Assembly: GCF_017161405.1 (NCBI RefSeq)
Contig: NZ_CP071051.1
Span: forward strand, 2,666,001 to 2,730,000
Reading direction: 5' to 3'
DNA: 64,000 nucleotides
Source of the DNA: Leucobacter sp. CX169
GTDB taxonomy: Bacteria; Actinomycetota; Actinomycetes; Actinomycetales; Microbacteriaceae
The notes beneath the pieces were generated by a model that saw only the letters and a list, made by a program, of their open reading frames with translations, had not been told where the DNA came from and made no database searches. Position numbers and translations under genes: made by a program. Positions 17,453-25,132 of the stretch are shown here, piece after piece. How positions within the stretch are numbered: position 1 is the first letter of the stretch; every line of letters begins with the position of its first letter.

Positions 17453-18796
17453 GTGACTGAACGAGTGAAGATCAAGGATCTGCCCGCCCTCGAAGACGGC
17501 GTTGTCCGTGTTTCCGGCTGGGTCGAAAAGGTGCGCGACCAGCGCTACGTCCAGTTTGTCGTCCTGCGCGACGAGACCGGCGCAGTGCAGCTCGTCAACG
17601 GTGGCGTGCTGCGCGAGGCCGATCCCGAGAATCCGCGCTCCGACATCCTGCTGGCACGCACCACCACGATCGCCGAACTCACGCACGGCACGTTCATCAC
17701 GGTGACGGGCGAACTGCAGCACAACGAGCGCGTCAAGCTCGGCGGCGTCGAGGTGCAGATCGAAACGATCGAGGTGGTCGCCGCGGCGCTTCCCGAGACC
17801 CCGATCGCCGACGACTCAAGCCTCGACAAGCGCCTCGACTGGCGCTTCCTCGATCTGCGTCGCCCCGAGCAGCAGCTCATCTTCCGCGTGCAGACTACGT
17901 TCGAGCACGCGATGCGCCAGGTTTGGGTCGAGCGCGACTTCATCGAGATCCACACCCCCAAGCTCATGGCCAGCGCCTCCGAGTCGCGCGCCGAGCTCTT
18001 CGAGGTCGAGTACTTCGGCGAGAAGGCGTACCTCGCGCAGAGCCCCCAGTTCTTCAAGCAGATGGCGCAGGCCGCAGGCTTCGGCGGCATCTTCGAGATC
18101 GCCCCGGCGTTCCGCGCCGACCCCTCGTTCACTTCGCGACACGCGACCGAGTTCACCTCGGTCGACACCGAGCTCAGCTGGATCGACTCGCACGAGGACG
18201 TCATGGCGCTCCACGAGGAGCTCATCGTTGCCGGCCTCACCGCGGTTAAGGAAAAGCACGGCGAGGCAATCCTGAAGCACTTCAAGGTCGAGGTCACCGT
18301 CCCCGAGCGCCCGTTCCCTCGCATTCCCCTGGCCGAGGCCAAGGAGATCGTGAAGGACCGCGGCTACGAGGTGCCCCGCACCGACGCCGACATGGACCCC
18401 GAGGGTGAGCGCCAGATCTCGGCCTACGTCAAGGAAAAGTACGGCCACGAGTTCGTCTTCCTCACCGACTACGACGCCTCGATTCGCCCGTTCTACCACA
18501 TGCGCAACGAGGAGAACCCGGAGCTCACGAAGAGCTACGACCTGCTCTTCAACGGCACCGAGATCTCGACCGGCGCGCAGCGCGAACACCGCATCGAGGT
18601 GCTCGAGGCGCAGGCCATCGAAAAGGGGATGGACCCGGAAGAACTCGCGTTCTACCTGGACTTCTTCCGCTACGGCGTCCCGCCGCACGGTGGCTTCGGC
18701 ATGGGCCTGAACCGCGTCCTAATGCTGCTCTTGCACCAGACGTCGATCCGCGAGGTCACGTACCTCTTCCGCGGCCCGACGCGCCTGCTGCCCTAG
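17453..18796 (+). CDS. aspS: Aspartyl-tRNA synthetase, archaeal/short type
   Basis: A 447-residue class II synthetase that charges tRNA with aspartate. The OB-fold anticodon domain (1-105) includes VSGWVEKVRDQ. Class II motif 2 is FRADPSFTSRHATEFTSVD and motif 3 is GFGMGLNRVLMLLL. Standard bacterial AspRS is near 590 residues with a GAD insertion. That insertion is missing, as in archaeal and non-discriminating enzymes, so it may also make Asp-tRNA-Asn for amidation by GatCAB. GTG 17453 lies 6 nt after TAGACT (17441-17446), so leaderless; GTG 17447 is less likely. Confidence 0.94.
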   Translation: MTERVKIKDLPALEDGVVRVSGWVEKVRDQRYVQFVVLRDETGAVQLVNGGVLREADPENPRSDILLARTTTIAELTHGTFITVTGELQHNERVKLGGVEVQIETIEVVAAALPETPIADDSSLDKRLDWRFLDLRRPEQQLIFRVQTTFEHAMRQVWVERDFIEIHTPKLMASASESRAELFEVEYFGEKAYLAQSPQFFKQMAQAAGFGGIFEIAPAFRADPSFTSRHATEFTSVDTELSWIDSHEDVMALHEELIVAGLTAVKEKHGEAILKHFKVEVTVPERPFPRIPLAEAKEIVKDRGYEVPRTDADMDPEGERQISAYVKEKYGHEFVFLTDYDASIRPFYHMRNEENPELTKSYDLLFNGTEISTGAQREHRIEVLEAQAIEKGMDPEELAFYLDFFRYGVPPHGGFGMGLNRVLMLLLHQTSIREVTYLFRGPTRLLP

Positions 18797-18812
18797 GCTG
18801 CACGCACGAAAA

Positions 18813-18849
18813 AAGGGGGCAGGATCCGCGCGACGGATCCTGCCCCCTT
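18813..18849. terminator. Bidirectional terminator built on the iterated palindrome
   Basis: AAGGGGGCAGGATCC pairs perfectly with 18835-18849, with a short loop; A-run before it and TTCGTCG after. It is shared by aspS and the convergent fusion gene. The stem is the GCAGGATCC repeat half-site with its complement. Confidence 0.88.
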
Positions 18850-18878
18850 CGTCGTGTTGCGAGGCCCTGCGCCGCCTA

Positions 18879-20549
18879 CTAGGCGATCCGGCGCAAGACG
18901 ACGAGGCTGTCGCCGATGGTCGCCGGTCGCCCCTCGGGGTCGAGGATCTCGCGCTGCACAACTTCGGCGCGCAGCGTCTCCCATTCCTGCGCATGCTCGC
19001 CGCCCGGCGCGATCCCGAGGTCGCGAAGCTCGCTCTCGGGGCTCGGGAAGACCGGCTCGGCGCCAGGCTCAAAGGTGACCCACGACGGCGCCGCGGCGTG
19101 CGAAACGAGCACAAGATGCCCACCCGGCGCGACCAGGCGTGCCGCGGCTCGCAGAATGGTCGCGCGGGGCAGCTCGACGGGTGACTGAAAGAAACTTGCG
19201 CTGACAAGGTCCATGCCGGTGAGCCCGAGCTCAGCGAGCTCCCGATCACCGAGCGTCGCCAGGTCAGCGACCACGAAGCGTGCGCGATTCTCCGAGAGCC
19301 CGGCCGCCGCTGCCGCCTCGTTTGCGCGCGCCACCGCGGTGGCAGAGATATCGACGCCGGTCGCCTGCCAGCCACGCTGGGCGAGCCACAACGCGTCGCC
19401 GCCCTCGCCTGAGCCCAGGTCGAGCGAGCGTCCCGGGGCGAGCTCTGCCACGACCGCGGCGAGAGTCGCGTTGACCTTGCCCGACCAGACCGGCCCGGCA
19501 CCGCCGTAGTGGTTCTCCCAGAACGCCACTGGGTCTTGCTCGATCTCACCGTGTCTGTGCCCTTGCCCGTGCCCGTGCCCCTGCGCCTGCGCCGGAGCGG
19601 GAGCGGGAGCGGCCTCCTCGGCGACGGCCCGGGCGTAGTCCTCCTCCACGAGCGCAAAGTTTGCCGCGGCCGCGGCCATGACACCCGCGCCCATCGCAAC
19701 GGGCACGACCGCCGGGCCATGCACGACGTTGCCAGCCGCCCAGATGCGCGGGTCGCTCGTCTGACCCATCGCGTCGACCACGAGAAAGTTCCCCCACGGC
19801 AGGTCGTTTCGTTCCAACCCGAAGTCTGCCAGGAACTCGTCCCTGGGCTGCATCGCGCTCGTGACGAACACCGCATCGACGGGGTAAGCGCCTCCTCGCC
19901 CGGTGACGACCGCCGACACCTGCGTGCCTTCTCCCTCAATCCTCACGACCGGGTCGGTCACGAGCGTCACGCCGCGCGCCGCGAACCCGCGCGCGGTCTC
20001 CGCGTCGATCTCGCCAAGCCCGGCGCTAAACACCGTCACGTCGTCGCTCCACTGCCGCAGCAGCTTGGCCTGATGCATCCCCATCGGCGAGGTCGTCACG
20101 ATGCCGATTCGGCCGCCGCGCGCCTCCCAGCCGTGGCAGTACGGGCAGTGCAGCACACTCTGCCCCCAGCGCTCCGCCAGGCCAGGGATGTCAGGAAGCA
20201 CATCCGTCAGGCCGGTCGCCACGATGAGCGCGCGGGTGTCGAGCGCCTCGCTCGCCTCGCCCTCAAGCGTGACCCGCAGGCCGTCAGGCGTTTCGGTCAC
20301 CGTTTGCACGAGCCCCGAGCGGAACTCGACGCCGTATCGCGCGGCCTCGGCTCGCCCGATCTCGCCGAGTTCCTCGGGCGTCTTTCCGTCCAGGCCGAGC
20401 ACGTTGTGCACGTGCGCCGTGAATCGGTTGCGCGGGTCGCCCGCGTCGATCACGAGCGTCTTGCGCAACGAACGTCCGAGCGTCTGCGCGGCGCTGAGCC
20501 CTGCTGCGCCGCCCCCGATCACGATGGCATCCCATGTTTGCTGAGTCAT
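18879..20549 (-). CDS. Thioredoxin-reductase-like oxidoreductase fused to a class I methyltransferase
   Basis: A 556-residue fusion. Residues 1-310 are a thioredoxin-reductase-type flavoprotein: GGGAAGLSAAQ (FAD), redox pair CPYC at 135-138, and AAGNV near 271. Then a Pro/Ala linker with a His-rich stretch GHGHGQGHRHG (324-334), and a SAM methyltransferase domain (about 338-556) with SLDLGSGEGGDALWLA. The family logic suggests a thiol or metalloid detoxification enzyme, and the His-rich linker hints at metal binding; both are inference. ATG 20549 is taken because upstream sequence belongs to the divergent regulator's promoter. Convergent with aspS. Confidence 0.88.
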   Translation of the reverse strand: MTQQTWDAIVIGGGAAGLSAAQTLGRSLRKTLVIDAGDPRNRFTAHVHNVLGLDGKTPEELGEIGRAEAARYGVEFRSGLVQTVTETPDGLRVTLEGEASEALDTRALIVATGLTDVLPDIPGLAERWGQSVLHCPYCHGWEARGGRIGIVTTSPMGMHQAKLLRQWSDDVTVFSAGLGEIDAETARGFAARGVTLVTDPVVRIEGEGTQVSAVVTGRGGAYPVDAVFVTSAMQPRDEFLADFGLERNDLPWGNFLVVDAMGQTSDPRIWAAGNVVHGPAVVPVAMGAGVMAAAAANFALVEEDYARAVAEEAAPAPAPAQAQGHGHGQGHRHGEIEQDPVAFWENHYGGAGPVWSGKVNATLAAVVAELAPGRSLDLGSGEGGDALWLAQRGWQATGVDISATAVARANEAAAAAGLSENRARFVVADLATLGDRELAELGLTGMDLVSASFFQSPVELPRATILRAAARLVAPGGHLVLVSHAAAPSWVTFEPGAEPVFPSPESELRDLGIAPGGEHAQEWETLRAEVVQREILDPEGRPATIGDSLVVLRRIA

Positions 20550-20570
20550 GGTTCCATTTTTAGCCGGATA

Positions 20571-20583
20571 TGCGATACTCGCA
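20571..20583. promoter_or_regulatory. Candidate operator TGCGATACTCGCA
   Basis: A perfect 5+5 palindrome with 3-base spacer, between the fusion gene and the divergent XRE-cupin regulator. It sits where an autorepressor would block both promoters. Confidence 0.5.
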
Positions 20584-20617
20584 AATGAGATTGCAGAAAC
20601 AGCAAGGAGATTTCGCG

Positions 20618-21196
20618 ATGAACGAACTCGATCTACTGGGGCCAAGGCTGCGCGCCGCGAGACAGGAGCGCGGCTGGACGCTCGAAGAACTCGCGGGACG
20701 AGCGAGCATGTCGGTGAGCACGCTGTCCCGACTTGAGTCGGGCAAGCGTCAGGCGAGCCTCGAGCTGATCCTGCCCTTGACGCGCCAGCTCGGCATCCGC
20801 GTGGACGACCTCCTCGATCAGCCGGCGCTCGACCCGCGCGTGCATCGCCCGGCAATCCGGAGAGACGGGCTCACGATCGCCCCGCTCACGCGGGAGGAGT
20901 CTGAGGTGCGGGCCTTCAAGATCACGTATCACCCTGACGCACCAGAACGCCCGCTACAAACCCACGAGGGTCACGAGTGGCTGTACGTGCTCTCGGGGCG
21001 CCTGCGCCTGGTGCTCGGAGACCGGGAGCACGTGCTCGCACGCGGCGAGGCCGCCGAGTTCGCCACCACGACGCCGCACTCTATGCGGGCCGAGGGGGCA
21101 AAGCCCGCGGAGATCATCAGCCTCTTCAACACCGTCGGCGAGCGCTTGCATCTGCACGGGAGCGCCCCCTCTCCCGAACGGGAAACTAGACCGTAA
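20618..21196 (+). CDS. XRE regulator with C-terminal cupin domain
   Basis: A 192-residue regulator. The helix-turn-helix (about 8-62) reads LGPRLRAARQERGWTLEELAGRASMSVSTLSRLESGKR, and the cupin (about 110-180) reads HEGHEWLYVLSGRLRLVLGD with metal-site-like histidines. Such proteins sense a small molecule in the cupin. AAGGAGA (20604-20610) fixes ATG 20618. It is divergent from the oxidoreductase-methyltransferase fusion, its likely target. The 3' end overlaps the convergent Dabb gene by 11 bases. Confidence 0.9.
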   Translation: MNELDLLGPRLRAARQERGWTLEELAGRASMSVSTLSRLESGKRQASLELILPLTRQLGIRVDDLLDQPALDPRVHRPAIRRDGLTIAPLTREESEVRAFKITYHPDAPERPLQTHEGHEWLYVLSGRLRLVLGDREHVLARGEAAEFATTTPHSMRAEGAKPAEIISLFNTVGERLHLHGSAPSPERETRP

Positions 21197-21488
21197 AGTC
21201 GGTGGCGACGCGGCCTACCGCGTGCGACTTCACGACCGCACCTGCCGCGACGTGATCCGGGTGCGTCGCGTACAGCGCGAGACCCTCGGCGTCGTCGAAG
21301 TCGACGATCAGCGTGAGGTCCCAGTTGTCGCCAGGAAAGAGCTCATTGCGGTGCACGCTCAGCGCACGGACACTGGGCACGAGGGTCGCGAGCGGCTCGA
21401 GCGCCGCGGCGATCTCGGCCGCTTGCGCGTCACGGTCGGCGACGCTCTCGCCACTCAGTTTCCAGTTGACGATGTGGCGAAAGGCCAT
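21186..21488 (-). CDS. Dabb (stress-responsive alpha/beta barrel) protein
   Basis: A 100-residue dimeric ferredoxin-like fold protein: MAFRHIVNWKL start, LSVHRNELFPGDNWDLTLIVDFDDAEGLALYATHPDHVAA core. The HP(D/E)H motif is the Dabb signature. Function in bacteria is mostly unknown. It overlaps the upstream glutaredoxin-like gene by 34 bases, so the two are cotranscribed. Confidence 0.85.
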   Translation of the reverse strand: MAFRHIVNWKLSGESVADRDAQAAEIAAALEPLATLVPSVRALSVHRNELFPGDNWDLTLIVDFDDAEGLALYATHPDHVAAGAVVKSHAVGRVATDFTV

Positions 21489-21751
21489 TTCTTCGTGCTC
21501 GCTTTCCGAATTGCGGTGGTCAGGCGTGCCGGATCGACCCGCCAGAAGCTGTGCTTACGCCCGTTCACGAGCACGACAGGGATCTCCTCGGCATACTTCG
21601 TCGCCAGGGCCGCGTCCTGCAGAATGTCGAGCTCGACGAACTCCGTCGAGACGTCCGCCTCGGCCGCGCGCACGAGTTCGATCGCCTCGCGTGCTTCGTC
21701 GCAGAGGTGACACCCGGGCTTCCCGATGAGAGTCAGCTGAACCGTGCGCAT
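21455..21751 (-). CDS. Glutaredoxin-like thiol redox protein
   Basis: A 98-residue thioredoxin-fold protein with CHLC at 14-17 (GKPGCHLCDEAREAI) and cis-proline in EEIPVVLVNG. It belongs to the small glutaredoxin/DUF836 group. It would handle low-molecular-weight or protein disulfides, presumably mycothiol-linked in this lineage (inference). The last 34 bases overlap the start of the Dabb gene. Confidence 0.87.
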   Translation of the reverse strand: MRTVQLTLIGKPGCHLCDEAREAIELVRAAEADVSTEFVELDILQDAALATKYAEEIPVVLVNGRKHSFWRVDPARLTTAIRKASTKKWPFATSSTGN

Positions 21752-21812
21752 CCTCGTATTCTACGCGTCGGCGCAGGCGGATACGCGTCCGCTCAGGCGC
21801 GCACGCCGGGCA

Positions 21813-21859
21813 CAAGAAAGGCACGACACCGAGCCCCCGAGGGGATTCGGCGCCGTGCC
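21813..21859 (-). terminator. Terminator after bS22
   Basis: On the minus strand GGCACGGCGCCGA pairs with TCGGTGTCGTGCC through two G-U pairs, with an inner CCCC/GGGG hairpin, followed by TTTCTT. It begins 24 bases after the bS22 stop. Confidence 0.85.
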
Positions 21860-21882
21860 GTCACGTTGCTCTGAGGCTACGT

Positions 21883-21981
21883 CTACTTCTTGTTGCGACG
21901 CTGGTGGCGAGTCTTCCGAAGCAGCTTCCGGTGCTTCTTCTTCGCCATCCGCTTGCGGCGCTTCTTAATGACAGAACCCAC
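21883..21981 (-). CDS. Small basic ribosomal protein bS22 (AURKAIP1/COX24 family)
   Basis: A 32-residue protein, more than half Lys/Arg: starts GTG 21981 (GSVIKKRRKRMAKKKHRK) and ends TRHQRRNKK. AGGT lies 5 bases upstream of the start. This matches the actinobacterial bS22 protein seen in mycobacterial 30S subunits, a relative of mitochondrial AURKAIP1. It is too short for most gene finders. It has its own terminator and lies alone between the redox genes and the ArsR gene. Confidence 0.9.
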   Translation of the reverse strand: MGSVIKKRRKRMAKKKHRKLLRKTRHQRRNKK

Positions 21982-22104
21982 GATTACCTCACAAAGTCAG
22001 CGGGACCTCGGTCGTTCGTGGCCCACAAAACACTTATCCTACCGTCGCTTGCGACGAAGCGCGAACCGCCCGGCAAACTCGGCGTAAAAACCGCGCCGTT
22101 CCGG

Positions 22105-22578
22105 CTATCCGCGCAGGCGGAATCGGGCGACAAGTTCCTTCACTTGATGCTCCGCGATGGCTGCGGCGCGGCCGACCTTCTCGGCGGCGGCCGCGACACT
22201 GTCAGACAGGATCTCCGCTTCGTCGAAGCCGTCGAGCGATCCGCCGGCGCCTCCGAGTACCTCGCCAGACTCGGTGACGTACTCGACGGTCACCTCGGTG
22301 TCGAAGCCCGCCGAGAGGAACGGAATCACAAAGTCCTCGATCATCTCGAGCGGCTCGGCGTTCAGCGAGTAGTAGCGGTGCTGCCCGTCCTCACGAACCG
22401 TCACGAGCTCGGCTTCGCGCAGCACTTTGAGGTGCTTCGATACGGTCGGCTGACTGGTCTCCATTTGGGCCACGATCTCAGACACGCTGATCTCCTCGTC
22501 GCGCATGCGGCGCTCGAGAAGGATCTGCAGGATGTCGCGCCTAGTCGCGTCGGCGATAACCCCGAAAATGTCTGGCAT
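22105..22578 (-). CDS. ArsR-family winged-helix regulator
   Basis: A 157-residue regulator. The winged helix (about 1-85) reads IADATRRDILQILL, SVSEIVAQMETSQPTVSKHLKVLREAELVTVREDGQHRYY. No clustered cysteines are present, so it is not an obvious metal sensor. GGGAG precedes ATG 22578. The C-terminal third is a helical tail of unknown role. Divergent from trkH with a 95-bp gap, so it may control potassium uptake or only itself. Confidence 0.88.
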   Translation of the reverse strand: MPDIFGVIADATRRDILQILLERRMRDEEISVSEIVAQMETSQPTVSKHLKVLREAELVTVREDGQHRYYSLNAEPLEMIEDFVIPFLSAGFDTEVTVEYVTESGEVLGGAGGSLDGFDEAEILSDSVAAAAEKVGRAAAIAEHQVKELVARFRLRG

Positions 22579-22673
22579 GCTCCCAGCGTATCCCGCGAAG
22601 TGTGTACGATGACAACCGCCGAGTCTCCAGTTTCTAGGAGTCACCGCGGAACTTCGTTCAGGAAGCAGAGTCA

Positions 22674-24128
22674 GTGAGGGTAAGCAACGCCACGCGGCGG
22701 GGCGATTTTCGCCAGAGCGGTAGCACTCTCGGGCGCCGCTCCTGGATGACACGGATCATCCAGTCCTCTCCGCCGCGCTTCGCGCTCCTCGTCTTTACGA
22801 GCCTGATTTTCTTGTGGACCGCGATCCTCATGCTGCCGATGTCGGCGAAGTCCGGCACCGTGACCCCGCTGGTGGACGCACTCTTCACCGCCGTCTCGGC
22901 GATTTGCGTCACCGGTCTTTCCACCGTCGACATGTCGGCTCACTGGTCGCTCTTCGGCGACATCGTGATCCTCGTTGGCATCCAGATCGGCGGAATCGGC
23001 GTGCTCACGCTCGCCAGCATCCTCGGCCTCACGGTGACCCGTCGACTGGGCCTGCGCCAGCGCCTGCTCGCCGCCACCGACTCCAACCCCATGCGCACCG
23101 GGCGCGGCGCGAGCGAGAGCCAGGCCATTGGGCTCGGCGAGATCGGCGGCCTGCTGTCGGCGGTGGCCATCAGCCTGCTCGCCATCGAGGCTGCCCTGAC
23201 GCTCCTGATCACACCCCGCCTCATGGCGGCCGGCTACGACCCCCTGCACTCGCTCTGGTACGGCTTCTACCTTGCCGCCTCGGCATTCACCAACACGGGG
23301 TTCGTGCCGCTCCCCACCGGCCTCACCGAGTTCGCGACCGACCCCTACATGCTCATCGTGCTCGCGCTCGGCGTGTTTCTCGGGAGCATCGGCTTCCCCG
23401 TCATCTTTGCGCTGTACCGGTACGCCATGGGCGGCGGCTGGAAGACGCATCGACGGCTCGGGCTGCACGCGAAGCTCACCCTTGTGACGACACTGCTGCT
23501 CGTCGTCGCCGGGTGGATCCTGATCGCCGGACTCGAGTTCAATAATCCCGCAACCTACGGCGAACAGGGTTTCTGGCAGACCGTTCTGGGAACGGGCTAC
23601 GCCTCGGTCATGACCCGCTCGGGGGGCCTCGGCGTGATCGACCCGCTCGACCTCAACGGTTCGAGCATGCTCGTGATGGACATGCTGATGTTCGTGGGCG
23701 GCGGCTCCGCCTCGACCGCGGGCGGCATCAAGGTGACCACGATCGCGGTGCTGTTCATCGCGGCGTTCGCCGAGGCTCGCGGCTACCAGGACATGCAGGC
23801 GTTTGGCCGCCAGATCCCCGTCGAGGTGCTGCGCGTCGCCGTCTCGGTCGTCATCTGGGGCTCGACCATCGTCGCGTCCGCGACGATCGCGATCCTGCAC
23901 ATCACCGGCAAACCGCTCGACATCGTGCTCTTCGAGGTGATCTCGGCGTTTGGCACCTGTGGGCTCTCCACGGGCTTGTCCGCCGAGGGCCCCGATGCCG
24001 TGAAGTACATCCTCGCCGCCACCATGTGGGCCGGCCGCGTGGGTACGGTCACGCTTGCCGCGGCAATCGCCGCGAGCAGCCGCTCACGCATGTTCCGTCT
24101 CCCCGAAGAAAGGCCGATCGTTGGTTGA
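22674..24128 (+). CDS. TrkH/KtrB-type potassium channel subunit
   Basis: A 484-residue membrane protein of the Trk/Ktr/HKT superfamily. Four pore repeats each with a selectivity glycine: AVSAICVTGLST, ASAFTNTGFVP, TGYASVMTRSGGLGV and SAFGTCGLSTGLS. About 8-10 transmembrane helices; last residues RMFRLPEERPIVG. Start GTG 22674 with AGGAAG upstream. It forms the channel of a potassium uptake system together with the RCK protein encoded next, whose start overlaps its stop. Confidence 0.94.
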   Translation: MRVSNATRRGDFRQSGSTLGRRSWMTRIIQSSPPRFALLVFTSLIFLWTAILMLPMSAKSGTVTPLVDALFTAVSAICVTGLSTVDMSAHWSLFGDIVILVGIQIGGIGVLTLASILGLTVTRRLGLRQRLLAATDSNPMRTGRGASESQAIGLGEIGGLLSAVAISLLAIEAALTLLITPRLMAAGYDPLHSLWYGFYLAASAFTNTGFVPLPTGLTEFATDPYMLIVLALGVFLGSIGFPVIFALYRYAMGGGWKTHRRLGLHAKLTLVTTLLLVVAGWILIAGLEFNNPATYGEQGFWQTVLGTGYASVMTRSGGLGVIDPLDLNGSSMLVMDMLMFVGGGSASTAGGIKVTTIAVLFIAAFAEARGYQDMQAFGRQIPVEVLRVAVSVVIWGSTIVASATIAILHITGKPLDIVLFEVISAFGTCGLSTGLSAEGPDAVKYILAATMWAGRVGTVTLAAAIAASSRSRMFRLPEERPIVG

Positions 24129-24786
24129 CATTAGAAATGACGCCCCCGTCCTCGTGATCGGCCTCGGCCGCTTCGGCGCCGCGACGGCCGGCCAGCTCGA
24201 CCGGCTCGACCGCGAGGTACTGGTCGTCGATACCGACGCGACCCTCGTGCAGAAATGGGCGGATCGCGTGACACACGCCGTCCAGGCCGACGCCCGTTCG
24301 ATGGACGCGCTGCGCCAGGTCGGCGCCGAGGAGTTCCAGATTGCCGTCGTCGCGGTGGGTTCGTCGATCGAGGCGAGCGTGCTGGTCGCCGCGAATCTGG
24401 TCGACCTCGGCATCCCGCAGATCTGGGCCAAGGCGATCTCGCAGTCGCACGGCAAGATCCTCGAGCGCATCGGCGTGAACCACGTCATTTACCCCGAGCG
24501 CGAGGCCGGCGAACGCGTCGCCCACCTCGTGAGCGGCAACATGCTCGACTTCATCCAGTTCGACGACGACTTCGTGCTCGTGAAGATGTACCCGCCTCGC
24601 TCGATCCGAGGCCTCACCCTGGAGGCCAGCGGCGTCCGCACCCGCCACCGGGTCACGGTCGTCGGCGTGAAGACGCCCGGCGAGGACTTCACCTACGCGA
24701 CGCCCACCACCGTGGTATCCGCGCACGACCTCATCATCGTCTCGGGCAAGTCCTCCGCGGTGGAACGGTTCGCCACGATCGGCTAG
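24121..24786 (+). CDS. TrkA/KtrA-type RCK regulatory protein
   Basis: A 221-residue cytoplasmic nucleotide-binding regulator of the potassium channel. The RCK_N Rossmann core reads VLVIGLGRFGAATAGQL, then the acidic LVVDTDATLV; RCK_C follows from about residue 140. TTG 24121, with AAAGG about 6 bases upstream, overlaps the trkH stop by 8 bases, so translation is coupled. No other start fits the conserved N-terminus. Confidence 0.93.
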   Translation: MVDIRNDAPVLVIGLGRFGAATAGQLDRLDREVLVVDTDATLVQKWADRVTHAVQADARSMDALRQVGAEEFQIAVVAVGSSIEASVLVAANLVDLGIPQIWAKAISQSHGKILERIGVNHVIYPEREAGERVAHLVSGNMLDFIQFDDDFVLVKMYPPRSIRGLTLEASGVRTRHRVTVVGVKTPGEDFTYATPTTVVSAHDLIIVSGKSSAVERFATIG

Positions 24787-24816
24787 GTTTCCCGCGCGCT
24801 CGCTCCAGCGACCCCT

Positions 24817-24859
24817 CGGCAGGATCCGGCCGATCCGATCGACGGGCCGGATCCTGCCG
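24817..24859 (+). terminator. Terminator of trkHA built on the iterated palindrome
   Basis: CGGCAGGATCCGGCC and its perfect complement flank a 13-base loop, 31 bases after the trkA stop. The arms contain the GGCAGGATCC half-site. The rest of the 346-base gap to gltB (24787-25132) holds the operator at 24895, a possible -10 GATAAT near 24915, and a ~215-base 5' leader with no convincing gene. Confidence 0.82.
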
Positions 24860-24894
24860 GGTCGCCGCGGGACTGTTCGAAATTTCCGGCGTTC

Positions 24895-24909
24895 CAGACA
24901 GTCTGTCTG
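24895..24909. promoter_or_regulatory. 15-bp operator-like palindrome, copy 2 (upstream of gltB)
   Basis: CAGACAGTCTGTCTG, the reverse complement of the 9452-9466 site and a perfect palindrome around one base. It lies just upstream of a GATAAT-like -10, where a repressor or activator of gltBD would bind. Confidence 0.7.
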
Positions 24910-25132
24910 TGCGGGATAATCGACCGTCGCCCGCAGATTATTCGTGTTTCTGGCAAAAAATGCCGCTTTCTCTGCAGGAAGCGCCTCGGTGGATTACTTT
25001 CACCGAATATTTGGGTGTTACATTCGGATCTCCGAGCCACCCTGCTTCGCTGCGACGACGATGCCGCAGCGACACTCGTCGCAGCTGGCTCTCTCACGGG
25101 CCACCGACGTCCCGCTGATTGAGAGGACGTCG

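Noticed and set aside
20550-20855. N-terminal extension of the oxidoreductase-methyltransferase fusion
   Set aside because: It runs through the divergent promoter and the regulator's HTH region; the conserved FAD motif begins just after ATG 20549.
24944-25132. 63-codon N-terminal extension of gltB
   Set aside because: The ribosome site AGAGGA is placed for ATG 25133, and the glutaminase Cys then falls at residue 31, typical for the propeptide.
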